From positions 30,888-94,887 of the forward strand of contig CAYGOT010000012.1 of NCBI GenBank assembly GCA_964351595.1: a DNA stretch of 64,000 bases, read 5' to 3'. Below, piece after piece: positions 8,538-17,340 of this stretch; position 1 is the first letter of the stretch, and every line of letters starts with the position of its first letter. A program made the translations under genes and the position numbers. Source of the stretch: UBA6059 sp964351595. GTDB lineage: Bacteria; Bacteroidota; Bacteroidia; Cytophagales; Cyclobacteriaceae. The notes beneath the pieces were generated by a model. That model was given only the letters and a program-made list of their open reading frames with translations. It had not been told where the DNA came from and did not search any database.

Positions 8538-9383
8538 CTAAAGTAGTTCCTCACCGCAATGGCGGCAATAGTAGGCATCATTGTCATGGCCCGTTATTCC
8601 GCAAGCATTGCAGATTCTTTGTTCTTCGTCCCGTCTCTTGAAGTTGGCTGCAGTTATTTCTGAGGTGACGATTCCGGTAGGTACTGCTATGATGGCATAT
8701 CCGGTCAGCATCAAAATAGAGGCAATGAATTGTCCTAGTATCGTTTGAGGGGCAATGTCTCCATACCCCACCGTTGTAATCGTGACGATGGCCCAATAGA
8801 TGCTGCGCGGAATGCTGGTAAAGCCATTATCACCGCCTTCTACCATGTACATGACCGTACCCAGAATGATGACCAGACTCACGACAGCTACTAAAAAAAC
8901 GGATATTTTATTTCGACTGGCCTGAAGGGCACTGGCAAGTACCTGTGCCTCGCCGAGATACCTCGATAGCTTCAGTATCCTGAATATTCTGAGGAGACGA
9001 ATGGCTCGGATAACTACTAAAAACTGTGTGCCTGTTACGAAAAGCGACAGATAGGTAGGCATCAAGGCAAGAAAGTCGATGATTCCAAGAAAGCTAAAGG
9101 CATACTTCTTTGGCTGGTGAGAGGTGAGCAGCCTTGATGCGTATTCAAAAGTGAAGAGGATAGTAAAGAACCATTCCAGTATTTCAAGTTCCTTTTCGAA
9201 TAGTTCATCAAATTCTTTGACGCTTTCCAGCATCACAGCGATGATGCTCAGGACGATTACGGTCAACAGGACGATATCAAAAAACCTGCCTGCCTTAGTA
9301 TCTGTACCAAAGATGATGATGTACAGCTTGCGCCGTAAACCACCCAAATACTTATACTCAAATTGATGCTGTTGCTTACTCAA
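8538..9383 (-). CDS. Voltage-gated-type K+ channel with C-terminal zinc ribbon
   Basis: 281 residues. Six helices in Kv order: S1 about 34-52, S2 about 68-86, S3 about 97-112, S4 about 121-142 with regularly spaced Arg/Lys (RAIRLLRIFRILKLSR), S5 about 158-180, pore, S6 about 214-240. The selectivity filter is TTVGYGD at 203-209, so it should conduct K+. After S6 comes an unusual small cytoplasmic domain with C258-x2-C261 and C273-x2-C276, a zinc-ribbon pattern (CNACG ... CRHCG). The bacterial KvAP/KvLm type has no such tail. It might be a tetramerisation or sensing module. It is likely a single-gene unit, or follows the transporter gene 46 bp upstream. Confidence 0.92.
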   Translation of the reverse strand: MSKQQHQFEYKYLGGLRRKLYIIIFGTDTKAGRFFDIVLLTVIVLSIIAVMLESVKEFDELFEKELEILEWFFTILFTFEYASRLLTSHQPKKYAFSFLGIIDFLALMPTYLSLFVTGTQFLVVIRAIRLLRIFRILKLSRYLGEAQVLASALQASRNKISVFLVAVVSLVIILGTVMYMVEGGDNGFTSIPRSIYWAIVTITTVGYGDIAPQTILGQFIASILMLTGYAIIAVPTGIVTSEITAANFKRRDEEQRICNACGITGHDNDAYYCRHCGEELL

Positions 9384-9429
9384 ACCTGTAATAGTTAGAC
9401 CAAAATAGGAATTTTTGGGCTAACAGGTT

Positions 9430-10809
9430 CTAACCAAACAGCGTAACTCCAAAATACTTGTTGAGAACCGTAAGAATAAACAAACAACCTAGTACCACTG
9501 GACATAGATAGCTTACAGCAAAGTCGATATATTTCAGAACGAAGCTATTCTTGTTAGGAAATCCAATGAGCATTTCTTCCTTAAGGTTCTCTTTTTTCCA
9601 GATATGCGCTGCGAAGAACACAATTAAGAAGCCTCCTAGTGGGAGCAACGTGTCATTGGCTACATCTCCAACGAAGGTCATGAAATCAGTGGGGCCGCTT
9701 GCACCCATATACGTGACGAATGTACTGAAGAAGGCGGAATCTCCATTGGCTACCATAGAGGGTACCCCAATCAAGAAAATGATCAATGCTACGACCCATA
9801 CTGCATACTTACGCTCAATTTTGAGTTCATCTACTACGTAGGCAACGGGCACTTCCAATAAAGAAACTGTGGATGTGAGTGCAGCAAATGATAACAATAA
9901 GAAAAACCCAGATCCGATGATTATACCCATGGAACCGCCGAAGGTTTCAAATATTCCCGGTAGGGTGACGAAAATAAGGCCTGGTCCACCTTGAGGTTCA
10001 AGACCTTGAGAGAAGACAAACGGAAACATCATCAAGCCGGCAATGAAGGCTATACCAACATCAGCTAAGGTGATAAAAGCTGCAGATTGTACAATATTAT
10101 CTTGTTTGCTCACATAGCTACCATAGGTGATCAAAGCGCCCATCCCCAGCGAAAGAGAGAAAAAGGCCTGCCCCAAAGCACTACCGACCACACCGAGATT
10201 CACTTCGTTGAAATCGGGCACTAAATAGAAAGAAATGCCGTCCATGGCATTGGGCAAAGTGAGGGCATAGGCGACAAGGATAAGTATCATCCCTACTAAC
10301 GTAGGCATCAGGAATTTTGCTGCTTTCTCAATGCCTCCGGAGATACCCTTGGATACTATCCAGGCCGTTATGATCATGAATATCGCTGCATATAGGCCAA
10401 CTCTTCCGATATCATTGATGAATGATCCGAAATTATTTCCAATTTCAAAATTTCCTCCGACCATCTCTAGGAAATAGCCAAAGGCCCAACCTGCTACAAC
10501 ATTATAAAAGGATAGGATGAGCACCCCACATAAAATTCCAATCTTACCGACGAAATTCCACTTAGGGAAACCTAGTGCATTGAACGCACCCACAGGATTT
10601 TTTTGAGTTTTACGACCTATGGCTATTTCTGTGACCATCACAGGAAAGCATAGGATAAAACAGAATGCGAGGTACATAACCAGGAAGATCGCTCCGCCAC
10701 CTTCACCGACTTCAAAAGGAAACTTCCAAATATTGCCAAGCCCAACAGCCGAGCCAGCTGCCGCTAAAATGAATCCTATTCTACTATTAAACGCACCTCT
10801 ACTTGCCAT
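9430..10809 (-). CDS. Sodium-dependent transporter of the SNF family
   Basis: 459 residues, 11-12 predicted helices. TM1 signature GSAVGLGNIWKFPFEVGEGGG (residues about 18-38) and the TM6 region LGQAFFSLSLGMGALITYGSY (near 205-226) are textbook for bacterial neurotransmitter:sodium symporter members such as LeuT, TnaT and MhsT. It imports an amino acid or similar solute with Na+. It is closer to the family consensus than the copy at 3666. A 46-bp gap separates it from the K+ channel gene downstream on the same strand. Confidence 0.95.
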   Translation of the reverse strand: MASRGAFNSRIGFILAAAGSAVGLGNIWKFPFEVGEGGGAIFLVMYLAFCFILCFPVMVTEIAIGRKTQKNPVGAFNALGFPKWNFVGKIGILCGVLILSFYNVVAGWAFGYFLEMVGGNFEIGNNFGSFINDIGRVGLYAAIFMIITAWIVSKGISGGIEKAAKFLMPTLVGMILILVAYALTLPNAMDGISFYLVPDFNEVNLGVVGSALGQAFFSLSLGMGALITYGSYVSKQDNIVQSAAFITLADVGIAFIAGLMMFPFVFSQGLEPQGGPGLIFVTLPGIFETFGGSMGIIIGSGFFLLLSFAALTSTVSLLEVPVAYVVDELKIERKYAVWVVALIIFLIGVPSMVANGDSAFFSTFVTYMGASGPTDFMTFVGDVANDTLLPLGGFLIVFFAAHIWKKENLKEEMLIGFPNKNSFVLKYIDFAVSYLCPVVLGCLFILTVLNKYFGVTLFG

Positions 10810-10914
10810 TTGGGTTGGATTAAGTCATGTGAAAGCCTCAAATATATGAGTATAATGACAATTAACTAATTGGCTTTCTGAGAATGTGATGAATGAATTG
10901 GATTGATGGTACTG

Positions 10915-12336
10915 TTAATCTAAATCAATACTAACAGGAGCCTTGTAGCCAAACATACTTTGCGTTTTGATCGCTTTCGAGACGCGGCTGGGTACCATAT
11001 CTTCCCAACCTGCTGTGCCATTCTTAATCATATGAATAACATTGTCAGAAATGATATTTAGATGCTCAATCTTAGCGTTTTTGATATCCTCAATGTTCTT
11101 ATTGACATAAAGATGTTTGAAAAGATAGACCAGATGCTCAGCCGGGCTGAAGTTTTCACAGTTCTGAACTTCTTCCTTGTCATCAAAGGAAGGGTAGACG
11201 AGTAGCTTGACGTTAGTTCCAAAGAGTCGCCCAAACGATTCAAGGATCCCTCCATTGAGGTTTTCATAGTACTTCTCATCAAAAATCCTTGCAAGGTTGT
11301 TGATACCGAGGATGAGACCTATTTTCTTTTTTCTGGTGAATTGAGCCAGATAACTTGCGAGACGATAATGCTCCTGGTGATTGGAAATAAGTACATTTTG
11401 GCCCAAAGAGCAGAGTAGGTCGACACGATCCATAAAGTCCATCTCGTCAATCTCCCCATCACTGCGGAGGTCATTGAGCGTCAACTCAGAAAGTACCAGT
11501 AGTCGCTCTGGATCTACTTCGTCATCTTCTCTAAACATGCGAAGACCTGCTATCATCATGTCTACATTGACATAGGTCACCGGACGGAACCGACCTCTTA
11601 GCACCAGTACATTTTTTTTGTAAATGGTAGCTGAGGGCTGTAGCACATCACCATTTTGGTTGAACATGGCCGCCTCTGTCAGGCCATTCTTTACGAGCTT
11701 GAGGCTCATCAACCTGTTGTCTACGTGATGATAATCTGGACCTTCCAATCTGAACATATCAATCTCCACGCGATCGGAATTGATACCATCGACTAACGAT
11801 ACGATCAATTCTTCCGGGTCTGAGAAGTGATAGCAACCATAGATCAGGTTAACGCCAAGGTCGCCCAGTGCCTGCTGTTGCCAAAGCGAGTCATTGTCCT
11901 TCAATCGCACATGGATAACGCAGCTATTCGGTTGTGAATTGGGGTGGAGTTGAAAGCGTAAGCCGAGCCACCCGTGACCTTTATTGGTCTTTTGAAAGTT
12001 GATGGTCTCTACTGTATTTGCAAACGCAAAAAAGTTAGTGCGCTTAGCCCTAAAGCCCAGTCTTTTGGAGAGTAGGTTATACTCTTTGTTGAGCATGAGC
12101 AGTAGCTTTTCTTCACAAACGTAGCGCTCAGTGTGCCCGTAGATAGCATCACTAAAGGTCATGTCATAGGCAGACATGGTCTTGGCGATTGTGCCTGATG
12201 CACCTCCTGCCTTGAAGAAATGAGCAGCCACTTCCTGACCACCACCTATTTCGGCCAATGTGCCGTATATTTTTTCGTCAAGATTGAGGCTGAGGGCCTT
12301 TTCCTTTGTGGTCAGTGATCTGCGGTCATCTTGCAT
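10915..12336 (-). CDS. Conserved protein of unknown function (often mislabelled nicotinate-nucleotide adenylyltransferase)
   Basis: 473 residues, cytoplasmic, no signal peptide or helix hairpins. The family is widespread in Bacteroidota as far as I recall, with highly conserved N-terminal text (KIYGTLAEIGGGQEVAAHFFKAGGASGTIAKTMSAYD, seen at residues 23-59) and GHGWLGLRFQLHP near 120. Database entries label it as a nicotinate-nucleotide adenylyltransferase or even TonB protein, but the HxGH and ISSTxxR motifs of such nucleotidyltransferases are absent. A later part, RPVTYVNVDMMIAGLRMF and EIDEMDFMDRVDLLCSLGQNVLISN, is conserved too and reads like an alpha/beta catalytic domain. It stands alone between the SNF transporter and the acyl-CoA dehydrogenase on the same strand, separated from the latter by a terminator. 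Function unknown. Confidence 0.8.
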   Translation of the reverse strand: MQDDRRSLTTKEKALSLNLDEKIYGTLAEIGGGQEVAAHFFKAGGASGTIAKTMSAYDMTFSDAIYGHTERYVCEEKLLLMLNKEYNLLSKRLGFRAKRTNFFAFANTVETINFQKTNKGHGWLGLRFQLHPNSQPNSCVIHVRLKDNDSLWQQQALGDLGVNLIYGCYHFSDPEELIVSLVDGINSDRVEIDMFRLEGPDYHHVDNRLMSLKLVKNGLTEAAMFNQNGDVLQPSATIYKKNVLVLRGRFRPVTYVNVDMMIAGLRMFREDDEVDPERLLVLSELTLNDLRSDGEIDEMDFMDRVDLLCSLGQNVLISNHQEHYRLASYLAQFTRKKKIGLILGINNLARIFDEKYYENLNGGILESFGRLFGTNVKLLVYPSFDDKEEVQNCENFSPAEHLVYLFKHLYVNKNIEDIKNAKIEHLNIISDNVIHMIKNGTAGWEDMVPSRVSKAIKTQSMFGYKAPVSIDLD

Positions 12337-12397
12337 AAAAAGCTAGCTTTGACCCAAAATTATGGCTTTAACTATTCAATTCTAAGCTAAACACCAA

Positions 12398-12429
12398 TAA
12401 AAAAATCCACCCCAGTATGAGGTGGATTT
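12398..12429 (-). terminator. Rho-independent terminator after the acyl-CoA dehydrogenase
   Basis: Read on the minus strand: a perfect 9-bp stem (AAATCCACC at 12421-12429, GGTGGATTT at 12403-12411) with a 9-nt loop, followed by a run of T residues. It lies 24 bp past the stop codon at 12454. Confidence 0.85.
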
Positions 12430-12453
12430 GTCCTGTGTCAGATTGATTAACCA

Positions 12454-14271
12454 TTAAAAATCATAACCATTCTTAGCGATCATATGATCAGCAATTTCTC
12501 TTCTCAAAACCTTTGTATTGACCGGGTTCATCTTAGTAAACCTCTTCAAACCCATCAACATTACCTTCATCTCGTCACCTGTGGTGAAACTTACTATGGC
12601 TTCCTTACCAGCAAGGTTGATACGATCAACTGCCTCATATAAGTAAGCTTTAGCAATGTTCATTTGAAGCTTTGTTGCCTCTGCACCTTTTGTGTTGACA
12701 AGCTTCTCGACGCGGAGTAAAGTAGACTCTATGGTATACACCTCAATGATCATGTCGGCGATATTCATCAGGATCTCCTGCTCATCATTGAGTTTAGGCC
12801 CAAATGACTGGGCAGCCTTACCCGCTACCATCAGTATTGATTTCTTGAGCCTTACCAGCAGTTCCTTTTCTTCCGCAAACAATTCCGATAGGTCAAGTGT
12901 GGCGAAGCTAGGTACAGCAGTCAGCTCTTTGCCAACCTCCATCGCCGGCCCCATGAAGTTGAGCTCTCCTTTCATCGCACGCTTAAGGATCATGCCTACC
13001 AGCAACATGCGGTTAATTTCATTGGTACCCTCATAGATACGAGTGATTCTGGCATCTCTGTAAGCCCTGGCCATGGGTGCTTCTTCCGAGAAGCCCATGC
13101 CGCCGTACACCTGTACACCCTGATCAACGATGTAGTCAAGCGACTCAGAGCCGAGGATTTTAATAATAGCGCATTCTATGGCAAACTGCTCAACACCTTT
13201 GAGTTTTGCTTCCGCTTCGGGCATGCCTTCAGCGATCAATGCTGATATCTTATCATCCACATCCTGACCTGCGCGGTAGCTGGCAGACTCAGTAGCGTAG
13301 GTCTTGATGGCCATCTCTGCAAGTTTGTGCTTGATAGCCCCAAAAGAGGAGATAGATACACCAAATTGCTTACGCTCGTTAGCATAATTCGTGGATTGAC
13401 TGGCTAGCTCCTTACATCCACCGATTACCCCGGCACCAAGCTTTATTCTGCCAATATTGAGGATATTAACAGCGATTTTGAAACCGTTCTGACGGTCAGA
13501 GAGCATGTTTTCAACGGGCACTTTGCAGTCGTTGAAAAACACCTGTCGGGTAGAAGAACCCTTGATGCCCAGCTTACGCTCCTCATCATTCATGGTAATG
13601 CCACCGAATGTTTTCTCTACTATGAAAGCAGATAGGTTTTTATCATCATCTACTTTGGCAAATACGATGAACAAATCAGCGAATCCGGCATTGGAGATCC
13701 ACATCTTTTGTCCATTGATCAGGTAGTGCTTGCCGTCATCGGTTAGTGTGGCTTTTGTCTTACCAGAATTGGCATCCGAACCAGAGTCAGGCTCGGTCAG
13801 GCAGTAGGCTGATGCCCATTCTCCTGATCCCAACTTAGGGAGATACTTCTGCTTTTGCTCTTCTGTACCGTAATAAAGGATCGGTAGTGTACCTATGCCG
13901 GTGTGCGCACCATAAGCCGTAGAAAACGAACCAGAAGCACCAAGGACGTCAGCCATCAACATACTTGTGTTGAAGTCCATACCCAGTCCGCCATAAGCCT
14001 CAGGGAGGGCTATGCCCAGAAGTCCGAGCTCTCCAGCCTTCTTTAGAAGCGCTGGCATAAGACCTTCCTCCAGGTTATCTATACGGTCTCTGTTGGGCTC
14101 AATTTCTTTGGCTATAAAATCCTTGCAGGCTTGTGCCATCATTTGCTGTTCTTCGGAAAATTCCTCAGGAATAAATACATCCTGTGCTGCCGACTCCCTG
14201 ATGAGAAACTCACCACCTTTGATTGCTTCTGCCTTATTGGCTGACCGGTCTTTTTTTGCTACTGCTTCCAT
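12454..14271 (-). CDS. Acyl-CoA dehydrogenase, about 600-residue type
   Basis: 605 residues. FAD enzyme that makes trans-2-enoyl-CoA from acyl-CoA in beta-oxidation. The N-terminal helical domain begins at about residue 38, the signature AYCLTEPDSGSDA lies at 155-167, KMWISNAGFADLFIVFA at 189-205, and the catalytic Glu is E414 in RIYEGTNEINR. Residues about 335-360 insert a helix pair in the C-terminal domain, and an additional helical C-terminal domain (about 430-605) is present, as in the VLCAD-like group of Bacteroidota. No signal peptide. It is monocistronic: terminator just downstream, and its upstream region holds two palindromic operator-like sites, so dedicated repression by an acyl-CoA- or fatty-acid-responsive regulator is likely (inference). 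Confidence 0.95.
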   Translation of the reverse strand: MEAVAKKDRSANKAEAIKGGEFLIRESAAQDVFIPEEFSEEQQMMAQACKDFIAKEIEPNRDRIDNLEEGLMPALLKKAGELGLLGIALPEAYGGLGMDFNTSMLMADVLGASGSFSTAYGAHTGIGTLPILYYGTEEQKQKYLPKLGSGEWASAYCLTEPDSGSDANSGKTKATLTDDGKHYLINGQKMWISNAGFADLFIVFAKVDDDKNLSAFIVEKTFGGITMNDEERKLGIKGSSTRQVFFNDCKVPVENMLSDRQNGFKIAVNILNIGRIKLGAGVIGGCKELASQSTNYANERKQFGVSISSFGAIKHKLAEMAIKTYATESASYRAGQDVDDKISALIAEGMPEAEAKLKGVEQFAIECAIIKILGSESLDYIVDQGVQVYGGMGFSEEAPMARAYRDARITRIYEGTNEINRMLLVGMILKRAMKGELNFMGPAMEVGKELTAVPSFATLDLSELFAEEKELLVRLKKSILMVAGKAAQSFGPKLNDEQEILMNIADMIIEVYTIESTLLRVEKLVNTKGAEATKLQMNIAKAYLYEAVDRINLAGKEAIVSFTTGDEMKVMLMGLKRFTKMNPVNTKVLRREIADHMIAKNGYDF

Positions 14272-14315
14272 TTTGAACGGATATTATTGGTTTATTATCG
14301 TTTGACGCTATTAAT

Positions 14316-14331
14316 AGTATGCATGCATACT
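14316..14331. promoter_or_regulatory. Operator-like perfect palindrome 1
   Basis: A 16-bp perfect palindrome with core TATGCATGCATA, 45 bp upstream of the acyl-CoA dehydrogenase start codon (minus strand). The same 12-bp core recurs in a second palindrome 37 bp away (centre to centre). Two identical cores in a divergent promoter region suggest a dimeric regulator, for example of the TetR or FadR type. The sites also face the LytS-type kinase gene on the other side. Confidence 0.65.
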
Positions 14332-14347
14332 TTCTCAAAGATATAGA

Positions 14348-14373
14348 AATTTGTTATGCATGCATAACAAATT
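14348..14373. promoter_or_regulatory. Operator-like perfect palindrome 2
   Basis: A 26-bp perfect palindrome at 14348-14373 with the same TATGCATGCATA core as its neighbour, extended by AATTTGT/ACAAATT arms. It lies about 77 bp upstream of the acyl-CoA dehydrogenase start and about 98 bp from the kinase start. No T-run follows on either strand, so it is not a terminator. Confidence 0.65.
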
Positions 14374-14470
14374 AAGATTTTGTGGAAGGATTTTGACAAC
14401 TCGTACCTTCAGCAATGCAGTTTGTCCGATTTTGCATTCAGCTTAACAATAGTTGAAGCATTTTTACGCC

Positions 14471-15541
14471 ATGACTTTTCCAACCGCCCGACAGGTATTT
14501 TTACATGAGTGTACACTCAAGGAGCAGATTAGTGAGATATCACTGATTTTTGGCCTGGGAGGATTGATTCAGAGCTTGCTAGTACAAGATGGATTTCTTA
14601 CAGATAGCAACTACTCTGGAGATCTTTTGGTCTTCGCTTGGTCAGGTAGTAACTGGTTGTTTCTCTGGAAGGGTAATGAATATCTGGTGCGAGTAGTTGA
14701 CTACTATTATTCTTGGTTGGACGAACCGGGTCGTAGGTTTATTGCGGGTACGCTAGTCATGCTGATCTACACAGTAGTCGCAGGTATTGCCATCTATGGC
14801 TTTTTCTTTGGTTTTATCCTTGAGCGAGATTTCCTGGCTGAGCTCAGATCCAACTTTTTTGATTTTATTATTTGGCCGATAGGCATTACTAGTGTTATAA
14901 TGACTGTATCCCACAGTAGAGCTTTTTTGCAATCATGGAGACAATCGGCTATCAACGCAGAGAAACTTAAGCAAGAGAACATAGCTTCCAAATATGAGTC
15001 TTTGAAGAACCAGGTCAATCCGCATTTCCTATTTAATAGCCTAAATGTATTGAGTGGTTTGGTTTATGAGGATCAGGACAAAGCGGTATCCTTTATCAGA
15101 AAGATGTCTGACGTTTATCGATATGTATTGGTGCATAAGGAGCAGGAGCTCATTCCCCTGGCGGAAGAATTGAAGTTTATGGATAACTACACCTATCTTC
15201 AGAGAATTAGATTTGATGATAATCTAATAGTAAATATTGACAAAGCTGAGAACGTAAAGGGGTGGGTGCCACCACTGGCGATTCAGCTCCTTGTAGAAAA
15301 TGCTATTAAGCACAATACCGTATCCAAGGCTCATCCCCTGACAGTCAATGTGATCATAAGTAAGGATCAAATAGTGGTTAGCAATATCATTAGAGAGAAG
15401 CTATCTAAGGACTCTACAGGTATTGGACTTGATAACCTTAAAGAGCGCTACCGCTACCTTAGCGATCACCCCGTCAAAATCGAAAATGACGGGCATACTT
15501 TCAAAGTAATCTTACCACTACTAACCATAAAAGAGAAATGA
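14471..15541 (+). CDS. LytS-type membrane sensor histidine kinase
   Basis: 356 residues from the ATG at 14471; an in-frame TTG at 14453 would add six residues. The N-terminal half is a membrane sensor with hydrophobic segments at about 25-40, 95-125 and 135-155. Then comes the His_kinase domain typical of the LytS/YehU group: NQVNPHFLFNSLNVLSGLV (phospho-acceptor His in NPHFLFN), and an ATP-binding HATPase domain with LVENAIKHN (N box) and GIGLDNLKERY (G box). It overlaps the LytTR response regulator by 4 bp (ATGA), so the two form one system. Its signal is unknown. The upstream region is shared with the divergently transcribed acyl-CoA dehydrogenase. Confidence 0.93.
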   Translation: MTFPTARQVFLHECTLKEQISEISLIFGLGGLIQSLLVQDGFLTDSNYSGDLLVFAWSGSNWLFLWKGNEYLVRVVDYYYSWLDEPGRRFIAGTLVMLIYTVVAGIAIYGFFFGFILERDFLAELRSNFFDFIIWPIGITSVIMTVSHSRAFLQSWRQSAINAEKLKQENIASKYESLKNQVNPHFLFNSLNVLSGLVYEDQDKAVSFIRKMSDVYRYVLVHKEQELIPLAEELKFMDNYTYLQRIRFDDNLIVNIDKAENVKGWVPPLAIQLLVENAIKHNTVSKAHPLTVNVIISKDQIVVSNIIREKLSKDSTGIGLDNLKERYRYLSDHPVKIENDGHTFKVILPLLTIKEK

Positions 15542-16278
15542 GATACGCCATTCTGGAGGATGAGAAACTAGCCTCAAATCGACTAAAGCAATTGGTGACA
15601 GATATGAAGCCTGACTACAAATGTGTAGTCGTACTAGACTCAGTGGAGTCGGCGGTCATTTCTCTTCCGGCTTTAAAGGTTGACCTGGTTTTCATGGATA
15701 TTCAACTCGCTGATGGGATATCGTTCGATATTTTCGATCAGATCAAGTTTGATGTGCCTATCATCTTTATCACTGCGTACGATGAATATGCTTTGACTGC
15801 ATTCAAGACTAATAGTGTTGATTATCTCCTGAAGCCTATTGACCCGGTGGACTTAGCCAGAGCGTTGGACAAGTTTGAGAAGCATGCCGTACGAGGTGAC
15901 GATGAGATCGATAAATTGATGAAGTCATTACAGCCTAAGGGTAAAGAGCGCTTTGTCGTCAAAATAGGAGATCATCTGAAAACGGTGAGCACGCAGGATA
16001 TCCAGCTTATATACAGCCAGCACAAAGGCACTTATCTTTTTGATAAACAGGGACGAAAGTTCTTGGTGGACTATACCTTGGATAAACTTGAAGACATGCT
16101 GAACACCGATCAGTTCTTTAGAATTAGTAGAAAATACCTTGTTCAGGCAGATTGCATCAATGATATCATCTCTTATACCAATTCACGACTCGAAATCAAA
16201 ATTTCTGGTTTTGATGAGGAGCAGATCATCGTGAGCCGTGAGCGAGTGCAGGAGTTTAAAAACTGGCTGGATAGGTGA
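15538..16278 (+). CDS. LytTR-family response regulator
   Basis: 246 residues. Receiver domain about 1-120 with acidic pocket E7/D8, phospho-acceptor Asp54 (VFMDIQ), Thr79 in FITA and Lys99 in LLKP. The DNA-binding LytTR domain is at about 145-246 (RFVVKIGDHLKTVSTQDIQLI ... FFRISRKYLVQADCI). Translationally coupled to the kinase through an ATGA overlap. Such pairs in Bacteroidota often control only a few nearby or cell-surface genes. Confidence 0.95.
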   Translation: MRYAILEDEKLASNRLKQLVTDMKPDYKCVVVLDSVESAVISLPALKVDLVFMDIQLADGISFDIFDQIKFDVPIIFITAYDEYALTAFKTNSVDYLLKPIDPVDLARALDKFEKHAVRGDDEIDKLMKSLQPKGKERFVVKIGDHLKTVSTQDIQLIYSQHKGTYLFDKQGRKFLVDYTLDKLEDMLNTDQFFRISRKYLVQADCINDIISYTNSRLEIKISGFDEEQIIVSRERVQEFKNWLDR

Positions 16279-16367
16279 TATTTGTTTGATGTGGATTTTA
16301 GTAAAGACAGAGCAATCTTATCATGGAATTCGAAGGTTCTCAGGTGATAAAGAATTTAGGCAAGTAA

Positions 16368-16877
16368 TTAGGGCTTCATAATCCTATAAAACAAAGTAGG
16401 CTTTTCATTCTCTAGCCGCTCTTCAACGAACTTCATACCAATGCGAGTTGCTACTTTTTGAGAAGCAGTATGTGGCTTGTCCGTGGCAGCAATGAGATAG
16501 TCAAAACCAAGGTTGGAGAAAGCATGATCAATAATAGCCTTAGCAGCCTCTGTGGCAAGGCCTTGTTTAGTATGGCTTTCCAGCAAGGCATAGATCAACT
16601 GCGGCTGAGGTTCATCGAAGAAATACCATAGACCAGTATAGCCGATCAGTTCCTGATTTGACTTGAGAAATACTTTCCAAATACCGTAACCGTAATCATC
16701 AAAGAGTTTTTTATTGGCACTAATAACTTCCTCGGCGGTATCCATGTCAATTGGACTGCCATCCCACATATATTTACAAATGAACGGATCGGTGTTCAAC
16801 TCAAGAAAGACGGACTGATCAGTTTCTCCAAATGGCACGAGTAATAGACGATCGGTAGCTAGTTGATGCTCCACCAT
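16368..16877 (-). CDS. GNAT-family N-acetyltransferase (RimJ/RimL-like)
   Basis: 169 residues. Starts with the ATDRLLLVPF strand usual in the Acetyltransf_3 (RimJ/RimL) subgroup, followed by GIWKVFLKSNQELIGYTGLWYF and the acetyl-CoA-binding region HTKQGLATEAAKAIIDHAF (Q/R-x-x-G-x-A-like loop; GLATEA). The end ATRIGMKFVEER is also typical. It probably acetylates an amino group of a protein N-terminus, ribosomal protein or small molecule. It lies 6 bp after the small lipoprotein gene and may be co-transcribed with it. Confidence 0.9.
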   Translation of the reverse strand: MVEHQLATDRLLLVPFGETDQSVFLELNTDPFICKYMWDGSPIDMDTAEEVISANKKLFDDYGYGIWKVFLKSNQELIGYTGLWYFFDEPQPQLIYALLESHTKQGLATEAAKAIIDHAFSNLGFDYLIAATDKPHTASQKVATRIGMKFVEERLENEKPTLFYRIMKP

Positions 16878-16883
16878 ACAAAA

Positions 16884-17222
16884 CTACTGAATGCAAGCTG
16901 CATTATCAGGCTGCCAAAATAGCTTAACATCTTTGAGCTTGTCAGCCGCTATATCGTCTCCTAGGTAGCCTAGCAATTCACCCTCTTCAGCATAGACAGC
17001 TACCACGGTATTACAAAACGGACAGCAATTTTCAAATATGAATACCCGGTTTTTCTTGTATTGCGCTTCTTCGATGTAAAGATATTCGGCTATGGAGGAT
17101 TGCTGCATATTGTCAATCTCCACCTTAAGCCATTGCAGATCTTCAAGATCGATAGGCTCATCTTCACTACAAGACAATAATAGAAGGCAACTACAGACAA
17201 TGAGGACAACTTTAGTTTTCAT
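16884..17222 (-). CDS. Small lipoprotein with a CCPFC motif
   Basis: 112 residues. Signal peptide with lipobox LLSC (Cys18), then SEDEP, an acidic start that fits Bacteroidota lipoproteins sorted to the outer membrane or surface. Residues 49-72 or so read VFIFENCCPFCNTVVAVY, a CCPFC motif that resembles thiol or metal sites, although no thioredoxin fold could be followed in such a short chain. I do not recognise the family. It precedes the GNAT gene by 6 bp. Confidence 0.7.
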   Translation of the reverse strand: MKTKVVLIVCSCLLLLSCSEDEPIDLEDLQWLKVEIDNMQQSSIAEYLYIEEAQYKKNRVFIFENCCPFCNTVVAVYAEEGELLGYLGDDIAADKLKDVKLFWQPDNAACIQ

Positions 17223-17340
17223 AGACTTGATTTTTTCTCATAGACAGTCGATACTGAGATATGGTTGGATGAACTGGTCAATTAACTTGTATCGAGGCAA
17301 CCGAAAGGGCTCCATAACCATTCCTCACTTACATACTAGC

